Part shown: positions 26,254 through 38,784 of the stretch, piece by piece
How positions within the stretch are numbered: position 1 is the first letter of the stretch
Layout: each line of letters begins with the position of its first letter
Assembly: GCA_023481175.1 (NCBI GenBank)
Contig: JAMCWM010000015.1
Span: 48,801-112,800, forward strand
Reading direction: 5' to 3'
Length of the DNA stretch: 64,000 nt
DNA from: Nitrospirota bacterium
GTDB lineage: Bacteria; Nitrospirota; Leptospirillia; Leptospirillales; Leptospirillaceae
Notes under the pieces: generated by a model
Seen by the model: only the letters and a program-made list of their open reading frames with translations
The model's database searches: none
Told to the model about the DNA's origin: nothing
Made by a program: the position numbers and the translations under genes

Positions 26254-28074
26254 TTGGACTATCCGATCGAGCGAATCCGCAACTTCTGCATCATTGCCCA
26301 TATCGACCACGGGAAATCCACCTTGGCCGACCGTCTGCTCGACCTGACAGGGGCTGTCACGAAGAGGGAATCCCGGGAACAGATCCTCGACGCGATGGAC
26401 CTCGAGCGTGAACGCGGCATCACCATCAAGGCCCACAACGTCCGCCTCAACTACAGGGCCAAGGACGGGAAGGACTATCTTCTCAACCTGATCGACACGC
26501 CGGGACATGTCGATTTCACCTATGAGGTCTCCCGGTCGCTGGCCGCCTGCGAAGGCGCCCTTCTCGTGGTCGACGCCTCGCAGGGCGTCGAGGCCCAGAC
26601 CATCGCCAACGCCTATCTGGCCCTTGAAAACAACGTCCACATGATTCCCGTCATCAACAAGATCGATCTCCCCGGGGCCGATCTCCCGAGGACGCGCGAA
26701 CAGATCGAGGAGGCCGTGGGCCTCGATGCGTCGGGAGCCATCCTCATCTCGGCCAAGGAAGGGATCGGGATCGAAGACGTCCTCGAGGCCATCGTTCATC
26801 AGGTCCCGCCTCCGGCAGGCGCCCGGGAGGCGCCCCTTCGGGCGCTCCTTTTCGACGCCTGGTTCGACGCCTACCTCGGGGCGGTCATTCTCGTCCGCGT
26901 CTTCGACGGACGCCTCTCTCCGGGGAAATCCATCCGGCTTCTCTCGACGGGAAGGGACTATCCGGTCCTCTCGGTCGGAGCCTTCACCCCCAAGCGGGTG
27001 GAGCTCGACTCCCTCTCGGCCGGAGAGGTCGGCTTCGTCGTCACGGGCATCAAGTCGGTCCGGGAAACCCGCATCGGCGACACGGTGGCCGACGAGGGCA
27101 ACACCGAGGTCGCGCCCTACCCGGGATTCCAGGAAACGAAGCCCATGGTCTTCTGCGGTCTTTTCCCAACGGATTCGGACCAGTACGAGGACCTCAAGGA
27201 AGCCCTCGACAAGCTTCGGATGAATGATGCCTCCTTCACCTACGAAATGGAGACATCGCTCGCCCTGGGCTTCGGTTTCCGGTGCGGATTCCTTGGGCTT
27301 CTCCACATGGAGATCGTCCAGGAACGGCTCGAACGGGAATTCTCTCTCTCGCTCATCAGCACCGCCCCTACCGTCGTTTACCAAGTCCGTCTCGAAGGCG
27401 GGGAGGAGGTGACGGTGGTGAATCCCGCCGAGATGCCGCCTCCCAACAAGATCGAGACGATCTTCGAACCTTTCATTCTCGGCTCTCTTTACATGCCCAC
27501 CGAATACCTCGGTCCGGTCATGACCCTTTGCCAGGAGCGACGGGGCATCCAGCGCGACCTTCGTTACCTCGACTCCCGCCGGGTCCAGGTCCAGTACGAA
27601 CTGCCCTTAAACGAGGTTGTCCTGGACTTCTACGACCGCCTGAAGAGCCTGTCCAAGGGCTACGCCTCCTTCGACTACGAATGGCTGGGCTATCGGCCCG
27701 CCGAACTCGAGAAGGTGGACGTCCTCGTCTCGGGGGAACGGGTGGACGCCCTTTCCTTCATCGTCCACAAAGACAGGTCCTATTCCAGGGGACGGCTTCT
27801 CGTGGAAAAGCTCAAGGAGGTCATTCCCCGGCAGATGTTCGAGGTGGCCATCCAGGCGGCCATCGGCTCCCGGGTCATCGCCCGCGAGACGATCGGAGCC
27901 ATGAGAAAGAACGTTCTGGCAAAATGCTACGGCGGGGACATTACCCGAAAGCGAAAGCTCCTTGAAAAACAGAAAGAAGGAAAGAAACGGATGAAGCAGA
28001 TCGGTCGCGTCGAAGTTCCCCAGGAGGCCTTCATGGCCGTTCTTCGGGTTTCGGAAGGAAGCAGGGAAAAGTGA
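26254..28074 (+). CDS. lepA: Elongation factor 4 (LepA GTPase)
   Basis: LepA is a ribosome-associated GTPase that back-translocates stalled ribosomes or assists initiation and assembly. The 606-residue length is typical. GTPase motifs are all present: AHIDHGKST (G1), ERGITIKA (G2), DTPGHVDF (G3), NKIDLPGA (G4) and ISAKEGIG (G5). The LepA-specific C-terminal domain ends with [20 protein letters not shown] and KKRMKQIG. The start is TTG, since the product begins immediately [15 protein letters not shown]. The stop overlaps the GTG of lepB, a pairing seen in many bacteria. Confidence 0.97.
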   Translation: MDYPIERIRNFCIIAHIDHGKSTLADRLLDLTGAVTKRESREQILDAMDLERERGITIKAHNVRLNYRAKDGKDYLLNLIDTPGHVDFTYEVSRSLAACEGALLVVDASQGVEAQTIANAYLALENNVHMIPVINKIDLPGADLPRTREQIEEAVGLDASGAILISAKEGIGIEDVLEAIVHQVPPPAGAREAPLRALLFDAWFDAYLGAVILVRVFDGRLSPGKSIRLLSTGRDYPVLSVGAFTPKRVELDSLSAGEVGFVVTGIKSVRETRIGDTVADEGNTEVAPYPGFQETKPMVFCGLFPTDSDQYEDLKEALDKLRMNDASFTYEMETSLALGFGFRCGFLGLLHMEIVQERLEREFSLSLISTAPTVVYQVRLEGGEEVTVVNPAEMPPPNKIETIFEPFILGSLYMPTEYLGPVMTLCQERRGIQRDLRYLDSRRVQVQYELPLNEVVLDFYDRLKSLSKGYASFDYEWLGYRPAELEKVDVLVSGERVDALSFIVHKDRSYSRGRLLVEKLKEVIPRQMFEVAIQAAIGSRVIARETIGAMRKNVLAKCYGGDITRKRKLLEKQKEGKKRMKQIGRVEVPQEAFMAVLRVSEGSREK

Positions 28075-28718
28075 CCCCCTCCCCCGACGAGCCAAATATC
28101 ACCAAGGACGCGATCTCCCCGAAGAAAAAAGGGCTCGTGAGAGAGCTCACCGAAGGGCTTCTGACAGCCTTCGTCATCGCCGCCGTCCTCAAGCTTTTCA
28201 TCGTTCAGGCCTTCCGGATCCCTTCGGGTTCGATGATTCCGACCCTCCTCGTGGGAGACCAGATCCTCGTGTCCAAGCTGGCCTACGGCGTCAAGAACCC
28301 GTTTCATGACCGCTATCTGTTCCGGACGGGACATCCCCACAGGGGGGACGTCATCGTCTTCAAGTATCCAAAGGACGAGACCAAAGACTTCATCAAGCGG
28401 GTGGTGGGGATTCCCGGAGACACCATCCGGATCGTCAAAAAACAGCTTTATGTCAATGGCCAGCTCCAGAAGGAGCCCTATATCCAGACTCTCGACCCAT
28501 CGGTCACGGACCAGGTGCCCCGGGACAACTTCGAAACGGTCGTACCTCCCCATTCTTATTTCGTGATGGGAGACAACCGGGACGACTCCTACGACTCCCG
28601 CTTCTGGGGATTCGTGAAAAGCCGGAAGATCGTCGGCCGGGCCGTCCTGATCTATTGGTCCTGGAACAAGAACAGCGACTCTCTCCGTTTGTCCCGCCTC
28701 GGGAAGATCATTCACTGA
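28071..28718 (+). CDS. lepB: Signal peptidase I
   Basis: This 215-residue inner-membrane serine protease cleaves signal peptides of exported proteins. One N-terminal membrane helix ([15 protein letters not shown]) precedes the catalytic Ser54 in [12 protein letters not shown]. The catalytic Lys109 lies in [13 protein letters not shown], and the family box [14 protein letters not shown] is intact. It starts at GTG overlapping the lepA stop and is followed 28 bases later by the heptose kinase gene, so it heads into the lipid A/KDO gene run. Confidence 0.96.
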   Translation: MTPSPDEPNITKDAISPKKKGLVRELTEGLLTAFVIAAVLKLFIVQAFRIPSGSMIPTLLVGDQILVSKLAYGVKNPFHDRYLFRTGHPHRGDVIVFKYPKDETKDFIKRVVGIPGDTIRIVKKQLYVNGQLQKEPYIQTLDPSVTDQVPRDNFETVVPPHSYFVMGDNRDDSYDSRFWGFVKSRKIVGRAVLIYWSWNKNSDSLRLSRLGKIIH

Positions 28719-28746
28719 GCGGGAACGGCGTGCGACAGGAGAATTC

Positions 28747-29805
28747 ATGAGCGAAGTCCTTCTCTCCCGACTGGTCGAGACGATGGATCATTTTTCGTCG
28801 GCCCGGATCCTGGTAGTCGGGGATATCATGCTTGACCACTATATCTGGGGGCGGGTCGACCGGATCTCTCCCGAAGCCCCCGTGGCGGTCGTCGGAGTGA
28901 CAAGCGACTCCTACCGGCTGGGGGGTGCGGCCAACGTGGCCCACAACATCAGCCGCCTCGGAGGCTCCGTCTCCATCCTGTCGGTGGCCGGTAACGACGG
29001 AGAGGGCCTCCGCCTCCGGGAGGACATGGAGCGCATCGGAATCGACACCTCGGGGCTGCTCTTTGTCCCGGGCCGCCCCACGACGACCAAGTCACGGATC
29101 ATGGCCCACAACCAGCAGCTTCTCCGCATCGACCGTGAAGTCCGCTCCGAGATTCCGGAGGAAACCCGGAAGGAGTCGCTCGAGCTCTTTTCCCGCGCTC
29201 TCGATTCGGTCCAGGGGGTCATCTTTTCGGACTACGCCAAAGGAATGCTTGTTCCCTCCATGGTCCGAGCCATGATCGACATGGCCCGCGATCGGGAGAT
29301 CCCGGTATTCGTGGATCCGAAGGTCGCCTCGATCGACTTTTTCCGGGGAGCGACGCTTCTGACGCCCAACCACCTGGAGGCGTCCCGCTCGGCGGGGATC
29401 GAGATCACCGACGAGGCCACCCTGCTTCTGGCGGGACAGGCCCTCCTCGACCGGACATCCTCCCAGGCCGTCCTCATCACCCGGGGAGAGGCCGGCATGA
29501 CCCTGTTCGAAGGAGGAGACTCACTCCACGCCTCCCACATCCCGGCCGTCGCCCAGGACGTCTTCGACGTGACCGGAGCCGGAGACACCGTCATGGCCAC
29601 GCTGACGCTCGCCCATGCGGCGGGAGCCTCCCTCCTCGAAGCGGCCGTTCTCTCGAATCTGGCGGCCGGAATCGTGGTCGGCATGGTCGGAACCTCGACC
29701 GTCAGTCGGGAACAGCTCCGGGAAGTGCTGACCCTCTCCTCGCTTTTCGAAACGAATCGAGGCGTCTTCCGCCCGGCCGGCTTCCGTCCCCGGGTTCGGC
29801 TCTGA
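28747..29805 (+). CDS. rfaE1: D-glycero-beta-D-manno-heptose-7-phosphate kinase
   Basis: This PfkB-type kinase phosphorylates heptose 7-phosphate at C1 for LPS inner core synthesis. The 352-residue protein begins ILVVGDIMLDHYIWG, a heptose-kinase hallmark, followed by SPEAPVAVV and GGAANVAHNISRLGG. The PfkB ATP/anion-hole motif DVTGAGDTVMATL is intact. Only the kinase domain is present; the cytidylyl/adenylyltransferase half of HldE is absent, so a separate nucleotidyltransferase must exist elsewhere. It stands within a run of KDO genes, giving a lipopolysaccharide core context. Confidence 0.93.
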   Translation: MSEVLLSRLVETMDHFSSARILVVGDIMLDHYIWGRVDRISPEAPVAVVGVTSDSYRLGGAANVAHNISRLGGSVSILSVAGNDGEGLRLREDMERIGIDTSGLLFVPGRPTTTKSRIMAHNQQLLRIDREVRSEIPEETRKESLELFSRALDSVQGVIFSDYAKGMLVPSMVRAMIDMARDREIPVFVDPKVASIDFFRGATLLTPNHLEASRSAGIEITDEATLLLAGQALLDRTSSQAVLITRGEAGMTLFEGGDSLHASHIPAVAQDVFDVTGAGDTVMATLTLAHAAGASLLEAAVLSNLAAGIVVGMVGTSTVSREQLREVLTLSSLFETNRGVFRPAGFRPRVRL

Positions 29806-29816
29806 AGGAGAACTCC

Positions 29817-30647
29817 ATGGCCCAACCCTTCGACCATCCTTTTTTTGCGGCCTTCCCGGGGGCGATGCCCACCGAACCCCAGCCCACCGGAGAGACCGAT
29901 GCGGAGGTCGTCGTCGTCATTCCCGCCCGTATGGCCTCGACACGGTTTCCCGGCAAGCCGCTCGTCCGCGTCAATGGGATCCCTCTCATCATCCACGTGG
30001 CCCGGATGGCCCAGAAATCCGAGGTGACGGACCGGGTCCTGATCGCGACCGATTCTCCCGAGATCCTGAAGGAGGCCCAGGCTCAAGGCATCGAGGCCGT
30101 CATGACGTCAAGCGGCGCCCATACGGGATCGGATCGGGTCGCAGAGGTCGCCCGGACACTCTCCACGCAGATCGTCGTCAACCTCCAGGCCGACGAGATC
30201 ATGGGCGATCCCCGCATCATCGACCAGGCCGTCGAACCCCTTCTTAGAGACGATCGCCTTCCCATGTCCACCGTGCGGCGGACCCTTTCCGACCCAGCCG
30301 AGATCCTGAATACGAATATCGTCAAGGTCGTCTGCAACCAGAGGAACCTGGCCCTTTATTTTTCAAGGAGCCCCATTCCCATGGACCGGGACGGGATCGG
30401 GCCGCAACGCCCCGATCTCCGCTGGGACCAGCACCTCGGGATTTATGCCTTCCGAAAGGCGGCCCTGCTGGAATTCGCGCGTCTTCCGGTCTCCCCTCTC
30501 GAGGAGCTCGAGAAACTCGAACAGCTGAGGGCCCTGGATTACGGCTTTGCCATCTATGTCGCCCGGACGGATTTCCCCTCCTTCCGGATCGACACACCGG
30601 AAGACCTTGCGCTCTTTGCAAAAACATTTTCGAACGGATCCTCGTAA
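29817..30647 (+). CDS. kdsB: 3-deoxy-manno-octulosonate cytidylyltransferase
   Basis: KdsB activates KDO with CTP to CMP-KDO. The 276-residue protein has the nucleotide-binding start VVVIPARMASTRFPGKPLV, and SSGAHTGSDRVAEVA, VVNLQADEI and LGIYAFRKAALLEF are all family motifs. About 28 residues precede the first conserved strand, a short N-terminal extension. ATG follows AAGGAG. The next gene is CTP synthase, which makes the co-substrate. LQADEI replaces the more usual LQGDEP. Confidence 0.95.
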   Translation: MAQPFDHPFFAAFPGAMPTEPQPTGETDAEVVVVIPARMASTRFPGKPLVRVNGIPLIIHVARMAQKSEVTDRVLIATDSPEILKEAQAQGIEAVMTSSGAHTGSDRVAEVARTLSTQIVVNLQADEIMGDPRIIDQAVEPLLRDDRLPMSTVRRTLSDPAEILNTNIVKVVCNQRNLALYFSRSPIPMDRDGIGPQRPDLRWDQHLGIYAFRKAALLEFARLPVSPLEELEKLEQLRALDYGFAIYVARTDFPSFRIDTPEDLALFAKTFSNGSS

Positions 30648-33270
<2,623 letters not shown>

Positions 33271-33274
<4 letters not shown>

Positions 33275-34272
33275 GTGGATCCTCCCCGGAAAAAGATCGC
33301 GAACGACTCGAACGGGGACGGCGCATCCTCGAGGAGGAGGCCCAGGCTGTCCGCTCCCTGGGAGACTCTCTTGACGGGACCTTCGCCCGGGCGGTGGAGG
33401 CGATCCTTTCGAACCCCGGGAAGCTGGCCGTCACCGGAATAGGAAAATCGGGTCATATCGCACGGAAGGTCTCCGCCACATTCTCCTCGACCGGCACACC
33501 GGCCTTTTTTCTCCATCCGGGGGAGGCCCTCCACGGGGATCTCGGAATGCTGGAGTCGAGGGATATCCTTCTGGCCTTTTCAAAATCCGGAGAAACGGAA
33601 GAGATCCTGGCCCTCATGCCTCTCCTCGAAAGAATGGAGATCCCCATGATCGCCATTCTCGGCCAGCCCGACTCCACCATGGGACGCAAAGCGGCCTGGA
33701 CCCTCTCCTCTGCGGTCGCCCGGGAGGCCGGCCCCCTGGGCATCGCCCCCACATCGAGCACGACAGCCATGCTCGCCATGGGCGATGCGCTGGCCATGGT
33801 CGTTCTCTCCGAGCGGAACTTCGGCATCCGGGACTTCGCCTCCCTTCACCCGGGAGGCTCCCTGGGTCGGCAATACTTTCTCAGGATCGACGCCCTCATG
33901 CACGGGGGAGACCGTCTTCCCGCAGTCTCTCCGGACACCCCTCTCCGGGATGTCATCGTCGAAATGACCGCCAAGAAGCTGGGAATGACAACCGTCACCG
34001 ATGGCGCAGGATGTCTTCTCGGCGTTCTGACGGACGGCGACCTCCGCCGGACCCTCGAGTCATCCCGATCGAATGCGGCCCCCATTCTGGACATTCCGGC
34101 CCGATCCATCATGACGCGGTCACCGGCCACCCTCCCCCCGGAGACCCTGGCCTCGGAAGCTCTGACCCTCATGGAGTCCCGTCAGATCACCAGCGTCGTC
34201 GTGACCGACGGGGACAGCGTCGTCCTGGGAGTCGTTCATCTCCATGATCTCTTGCGCGCGGGGGTTCCCTGA
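33271..34272 (+). CDS. kdsD: Arabinose-5-phosphate isomerase
   Basis: KdsD makes D-arabinose 5-phosphate from ribulose 5-phosphate for KdsA. The 333-residue protein has an N-terminal SIS sugar-isomerase domain with VTGIGKSGHIARKVSATFSS and AFSKSGETEE, plus FASLHPGGSLGR at its end. Two C-terminal CBS domains follow (about residues 205-330). The start is GTG overlapping the kdsA stop (GTGA). This overlap and the order kdsA-kdsD-kdsC indicate translational coupling. Confidence 0.96.
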
Positions 34273-34808
34273 TGGCCCGCATTCCCCTGCCCGTTCTCCG
34301 CAGGCTTCCCGCCATACGGGGGCTCATCCTCGACGTGGACGGGGTCCTCACGGACGGACGGCTTTCCTTCGGTCCCCCGGACGAAATGAAATCCTTCCAT
34401 GTGCGTGACGGCCACGGCATCGCCCTCCTTCTCCGGTCCGGCTTCCTTGTGGGGGTCATCTCGGGCCGATCGGGAGCGGCCACCGAACGGCGTCTCTCGG
34501 ACCTCGGCATCAGGGACTTTATCCTGGGAGTCCGGGACAAGTCCTCCGCGATGGACACACTCCTGACCCGCTGGTCCCTCGACTCCTCCCTTATCGCCGC
34601 CATGGGGGACGACGTCACGGACATGCTTCTCCTCGGAAGGGCCGGACTCTCCATCGCCCCCGCCGATTCCCATCGGTCCGTTCTGAGAGCCGTGGACTGG
34701 ATCACGACGGCTCCGGGCGGAGCGGGAGCGGTCAGACAGGTCTCGGATGCCCTGCTCTTCGCACAAAAAAGAACCGGGAAAGGGACCGGAGAGGATCATC
34801 GATGCTGA
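34272..34808 (+). CDS. kdsC: KDO-8-phosphate phosphatase
   Basis: KdsC is a cytosolic HAD-family phosphatase that releases KDO from KDO-8-P. The 178-residue product has motif I LILDVDGVLTDGRL with the two catalytic aspartates, motif II VISGRSGAATERR, and motif III/IV MGDDVTDMLLLGRAGLSIAP. It lacks a large cap domain, as expected for this tetrameric type. The ATG shares one base with the kdsD stop; its own end overlaps pgsA by seven bases. Confidence 0.95.
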   Translation: MARIPLPVLRRLPAIRGLILDVDGVLTDGRLSFGPPDEMKSFHVRDGHGIALLLRSGFLVGVISGRSGAATERRLSDLGIRDFILGVRDKSSAMDTLLTRWSLDSSLIAAMGDDVTDMLLLGRAGLSIAPADSHRSVLRAVDWITTAPGGAGAVRQVSDALLFAQKRTGKGTGEDHRC

Positions 34809-35374
34809 ACCTCGCCAATGCCCTGACCATCGGACGGCTTCTCCTCATTCCGGCCGTCATCATGGCCGACCATTCTCCTAAGGTGGGGCCGAGCCACCTC
34901 GCGGCCTTTTTCTTCCTTCTGGCCTCCCTCACAGACATCCTGGACGGCTTCGTGGCCCGCCGCTACAACATGGTCACCGCCATGGGTAAACTTCTTGATC
35001 CGGTTGCCGACAAGATCCTTGTGAGCTCCGTGTTGTTTCTCCTGGTGGCCCATGGCCTTCTTCCTGCGATTCTGGCGATCATCGTGGTGGCCCGCGAATT
35101 CGCCGTCTCGGGACTCAGATCGGTCGCGGCGTCCCGGGGCATCATCATTCCGGCCGAAAAAAGCGGGAAGGCAAAAATGGTCGTCCAGACGATCTCGATC
35201 GCCCTTCTTCTCGACAACAACCGCCATATGGCCATTCCCGGGTCGAACTTCCTTCTGAACTTCCACTGGATCGGACTTCTGACCTTCTGGATCGCGATTG
35301 TCCTGACGATACTCTCCGGTCTTCAGTACCTTCTCTGGTATCTCTGGGTCACGGGCCAGGACGACACCCCATGA
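34802..35374 (+). CDS. pgsA: CDP-diacylglycerol--glycerol-3-phosphate 3-phosphatidyltransferase
   Basis: PgsA makes phosphatidylglycerophosphate in the inner membrane. The 190-residue multi-pass protein opens with NLANALTIGRLLLIPAVI and carries the CDP-alcohol phosphotransferase signature: SLTDILDGFVARR then MGKLLDPVADKIL, with the four aspartates in correct spacing. It overlaps kdsC and plsY at its ends, so lipid A/KDO and phospholipid synthesis are transcriptionally linked here. Confidence 0.95.
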   Translation: MLNLANALTIGRLLLIPAVIMADHSPKVGPSHLAAFFFLLASLTDILDGFVARRYNMVTAMGKLLDPVADKILVSSVLFLLVAHGLLPAILAIIVVAREFAVSGLRSVAASRGIIIPAEKSGKAKMVVQTISIALLLDNNRHMAIPGSNFLLNFHWIGLLTFWIAIVLTILSGLQYLLWYLWVTGQDDTP

Positions 35375-35988
35375 CGAAGGAGGCCCTCCTTGTCGCCTTT
35401 GCCTACCTTCTCGGCTCAATCCCGACTGGCCTCCTATTGGCCCGAATCCGGGGGGTCGACATCCGCAAGGCCGGAAGCGGGAACATCGGCTTCAGCAATG
35501 TCATGCGTGTGGTCGGGAAGGACCGGAGCGGGAAGATCCTGGGACTCCTGACCCTGGCGGGAGACATGGGGAAGGGCTTTCTGGCGGTCCGGACCGGATT
35601 TCTTTTCGGGGGGCCCCTCGACCCTTTTCTCGCCGGCCTTTTTGTTTTCCTCGGACACATCTTTTCCTTCTGGCTCCGGGGGAAGGGCGGAAAGGGGGTC
35701 GCGACCGGGCTCGGCGTGGCACTCGGGATAGATCCCTTCTTCGGCCTGCTGGTCTGCATCCCCTGGCTCCTCCTCTTTCTCGCGTCCCGCACCGCCTCCA
35801 TCGCCTCGTTGGGAAGCTTTGCACTCATGCCTCTCCTGGCGGCTTTCTGGGGGCACCTGCCCGCCCTCAGGCGCCCGCCCCTGCCCACGGAGGGGACGAC
35901 TCTCTTCGCCATCATGGCCATTTTTGTTTTCGTCCGCCATCGCGACAACATCGCCCGACTGATCTCAAAGAATGAAAATAGGCTATAA
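35371..35988 (+). CDS. plsY: Glycerol-3-phosphate acyltransferase PlsY
   Basis: PlsY transfers acyl groups from acyl phosphate to glycerol 3-phosphate, the first step in phospholipid synthesis. The 205-residue inner-membrane protein has the family motifs LLGSIPTGLLLAR, KAGSGNIGFSNVMRVVG and WLRGKGGKGVATGLGV, plus about five hydrophobic segments. GFSNVMR replaces the more common GATNVLR. Its ATG overlaps the pgsA stop (ATGA). It is the last gene before an AT-rich intergenic region. Confidence 0.94.
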   Translation: MTKEALLVAFAYLLGSIPTGLLLARIRGVDIRKAGSGNIGFSNVMRVVGKDRSGKILGLLTLAGDMGKGFLAVRTGFLFGGPLDPFLAGLFVFLGHIFSFWLRGKGGKGVATGLGVALGIDPFFGLLVCIPWLLLFLASRTASIASLGSFALMPLLAAFWGHLPALRRPPLPTEGTTLFAIMAIFVFVRHRDNIARLISKNENRL

Positions 35989-36052
35989 ACTTTACAATAA
36001 TATTTTTTTATTACAAACTAAAAATATATTATTAATAATAATTTAAAAAAAA
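35982..36052. other. AT-rich intergenic island
   Basis: About 70 bases directly after plsY are nearly all A/T, with several A and T runs, in a GC-rich neighbourhood. A strong TTGACA promoter follows 40 bases later. It resembles the island at 22588-22690 in composition and placement ahead of a promoter. Confidence 0.6.
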
Positions 36053-36091
36053 CCGTGATTGTCGTCACGCCATATACCCCCCTAATGGCTC

Positions 36092-36119
36092 TTGACATTT
36101 ATTGGATTTGAGCCATAAT
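36092..36119 (+). promoter_or_regulatory. Sigma-70 promoter of the M23 peptidase gene
   Basis: A perfect TTGACA and CATAAT are 16 bases apart, about 90 bases ahead of the ATG at 36210. Confidence 0.75.
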
Positions 36120-36209
36120 CGTACCAGAGTGATCCAGAGGATTATCCGCGATCCAGGTGGTGCGGACATTTGGGAAGGACTCTCTTCCGACAGGCAGGAG
36201 GGACGTGAA

Positions 36210-37145
36210 ATGGACACGAAGACGCTCAGGGAAAAAACCTTCACAGTTCTTGTCGTCCCCTCTCCGAACGACCGAATTCGCCGCTATGAAATTTCTGGCC
36301 GATGGATTCGGTGGGGTGGAGTGGCCGGCCTCGTCTTCATCGCCTTTGCGGGGGTTTTTTCCGTTCTCGCCTTCCTGCTTTTTGAAAAGGAAGCCCGGAT
36401 GATCGCCCTGCAGCATCAGAGCCGGCTCCAGAAGGAGGAGATCGTCCGAATCTACCGGAGGCTCCAGGACATTCACTCCACGATGGTCGACGTGGCAAAA
36501 CTCGAGCGCAAGGTCCGGCTGATCATGAACACCACCGAATCGAACAGCTCGAACGTCGTGCTGGGCCTCGGGGGGCCGGAACACTCCGTGGCTCCGTCGG
36601 TCCTCATTCAGAAGGGCCGTCGGGGAATGGACGACCTCATGACCGAAATGGACCGACAGATCGGGGACATTGAACACGGAGTCCTCAATCAGGAGGAATC
36701 CCTCGCGGGTCTCAAGCATGTCATTCAGGATCGACAGACTGAATGGGCCTTCACGCCGAGCATCTGGCCAGCCCATGGGGTCGTGACCTCACGGTTCGGA
36801 TGGCGGACCTCGCCGTTCGGACTGGGCCGGGACTTTCATCCGGGAGTCGACATTGCGGGAGCGATGGGAACACCGATCATCGCCACCGCATCCGGGACCG
36901 TCTCCCTGGCGGGCTGGGATCAGGGCTTCGGGAAGACGGTCGTCATCGATCATACGGGAACCATCTCCACCCTGTACGGACACCTTGAAAAGGTGGCCGT
37001 TTACGAGGGAGAACATGTCAAACGGGGTGACGTCATCGGATACCTGGGGAATTCCGGACTTTCAACCGGCCCCCATCTTCACTATCAGATTATGGTCAAC
37101 CGGAGCCCGGTCAATCCCAAACGCTACATCCTGAACCGCTTCTGA
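36210..37145 (+). CDS. M23 (LytM) family peptidoglycan endopeptidase
   Basis: This 311-residue protein has one N-terminal membrane helix (residues ~33-58), a periplasmic coiled coil (~60-170) and a C-terminal LytM domain. All zinc ligands appear present: HPGVD gives His and Asp, and HLHYQ gives the third His, with the supporting motif GNSGLSTGPHLHY. It should cut peptide cross-links in the cell wall or activate amidases. The ATG is set by the AGGAGG site at 36196; more upstream starts would overlap the promoter. It stands alone with its own promoter. Confidence 0.93.
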   Translation: MDTKTLREKTFTVLVVPSPNDRIRRYEISGRWIRWGGVAGLVFIAFAGVFSVLAFLLFEKEARMIALQHQSRLQKEEIVRIYRRLQDIHSTMVDVAKLERKVRLIMNTTESNSSNVVLGLGGPEHSVAPSVLIQKGRRGMDDLMTEMDRQIGDIEHGVLNQEESLAGLKHVIQDRQTEWAFTPSIWPAHGVVTSRFGWRTSPFGLGRDFHPGVDIAGAMGTPIIATASGTVSLAGWDQGFGKTVVIDHTGTISTLYGHLEKVAVYEGEHVKRGDVIGYLGNSGLSTGPHLHYQIMVNRSPVNPKRYILNRF

Positions 37146-37159
37146 TCATCCATGATCTC

Positions 37160-37180
37160 GGAGAGGGGTCTCCCCTCTCC
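37160..37180 (+). terminator. Nine-base hairpin after the M23 gene
   Basis: GGAGAGGGG and CCCCTCTCC pair perfectly around a three-base loop, 15 bases after the stop codon. A T run is not immediate, so termination efficiency is uncertain. Confidence 0.55.
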
Positions 37181-37293
37181 GGAGCCTTCTGGTTAAAATC
37201 CTTTGTTTGTTCTAGAATGCCCCTGATGCTGTTGCATCTCTCCGGAAGGCGACTCTTCCGACGACACAACACAGGGTGACGCAGGGGGCCTGA

Positions 37294-38784
37294 TTGAGCC
37301 AACGCACTCGGGGGTTGCGCCTTCGAGCCAAAATCTTTCTCTTTTCGGCCGTTCTTCTGGGGATCATCCTCTCCTCGAACCTTTATGCCATCACCAGCCT
37401 TTACGCTCTCCACCGGATATTTCTCGAAATCAAGAACCAGTCCGTTTCCGGCCTCCTGATGATTTCACAGATCCAGAACCGGGTGGGGGTCATCCTGGCG
37501 GAGGACAAGCGGTATATTCTCTTCGTTCCCCTTCCCCCCCAGTCGCCCTCTCCTGTCGAAACGGAGCTTCCACTTCTCCTGGCCCTTCTGAAGTCCCTTC
37601 CCCAGCCGGATGCCGCCACCGCCAACCTCGTACGCGGAACCCAGGCGGCAGAGGTCGGACTTCTTGATGCCATCGGGAAGGAACGAAACGCATTGGCCCA
37701 CGGCAACCGATCGCTGGCCATCGCCATCAGCAGAGGCTCCACCGGCCCCCTTCTTATTTACATGGCCGGACTCTTGAGGGATCTCAAGGATGGGTACCAG
37801 CGGACGCTCGAGAGACGGATCGCCGAGACGACGGCCCGGGAAGAGCAGATGACGACGGTCAGCATCGAGATGACCGCGATCGGGTCGCTCCTCGTGCTTC
37901 TTCTTCTGGTCTCCTTCTCCCGGATGGTCCTCGTTCCGATCAATGCCCTCATTGCCGGAACGCGCCGCATCTCCCAGGGAGCCTTTCACAACCCCGTGAC
38001 CCTCGACAACACCGATGAAATGGGAGATCTCGCACGCGCCCTGAACGAAATGGCCCATCGCCTGGGCGAACTCTCCCGAAAAAAATCCGAATTCGTCACG
38101 GTGGCCTCCCATGAACTTCGGACCCCGCTCACCAGCATCCGCGGATTCATCGCGATGCTCAAACGGCAGGCCCTGGGCCCTCTGAACGAGGAACAGCAAA
38201 AAAGCCTGACCGTCGTGGGGGAGGAGATCGACCATCTCGTCGATCTCGTCAACCAGCTCCTGGACCTGGGCCGAATCGAGGCGGGACAGATGCGGATCGA
38301 TCTCCAGCCGCTGGAGCTCCGGACTTTTCTGGGGCGCATCATCGAACGGTATCGCCTGGCCGCCGAAGGATCGGGAAGAGGCTTCGAGGCCCATATCGAC
38401 GGGGAGCTTCCGGAGGTCATCCGGACCGATGCCAACAAACTGGCCCAGGTTCTGGACAACCTTTTGGGAAATGCGTTTAAATTTACGCAGGAGGGGGAAA
38501 AGGTCCGATTTTCGGTCACCCGGGAGCTGAGGACGCTCCGCTTCGAGATCGCCGACACCGGCATCGGAATTCCCCCGGAGAACATTCCCTTTCTTTTCGA
38601 CAAGTTTTACCAGGTGGCCCCCTTCGACATCCGGACAAAGGAAGGCCTTGGACTGGGGCTCGCCGTCACAAAAGGAATTGTCGTCACCATGGGAGGGTCG
38701 ATCGAGATAGCCCGGAACGCTCCGAAAGGAACGATCTTCATCGTCTCCCTCCCCCTTTTATACGAGGAGGGATCCCATGAATAG
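37294..38784 (+). CDS. Membrane sensor histidine kinase (GlrK/QseE-like)
   Basis: This 496-residue kinase starts at TTG. Two membrane helices (about residues 10-35 and 190-215) flank a periplasmic helical sensor. HAMP follows, then HisKA with the phospho-acceptor His about 273 in ASHELRTPLTSIRG, and HATPase_c with N box LDNLLGNAFKFT, G1 box ADTGIGIPPE and G2 box GLGLGLAVTKGI. The downstream lipoprotein and NtrC-type regulator reproduce the GlrK-QseG-GlrR gene order. The three genes overlap by a few bases each, so they form one operon. Confidence 0.92.
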   Translation: MSQRTRGLRLRAKIFLFSAVLLGIILSSNLYAITSLYALHRIFLEIKNQSVSGLLMISQIQNRVGVILAEDKRYILFVPLPPQSPSPVETELPLLLALLKSLPQPDAATANLVRGTQAAEVGLLDAIGKERNALAHGNRSLAIAISRGSTGPLLIYMAGLLRDLKDGYQRTLERRIAETTAREEQMTTVSIEMTAIGSLLVLLLLVSFSRMVLVPINALIAGTRRISQGAFHNPVTLDNTDEMGDLARALNEMAHRLGELSRKKSEFVTVASHELRTPLTSIRGFIAMLKRQALGPLNEEQQKSLTVVGEEIDHLVDLVNQLLDLGRIEAGQMRIDLQPLELRTFLGRIIERYRLAAEGSGRGFEAHIDGELPEVIRTDANKLAQVLDNLLGNAFKFTQEGEKVRFSVTRELRTLRFEIADTGIGIPPENIPFLFDKFYQVAPFDIRTKEGLGLGLAVTKGIVVTMGGSIEIARNAPKGTIFIVSLPLLYEEGSHE

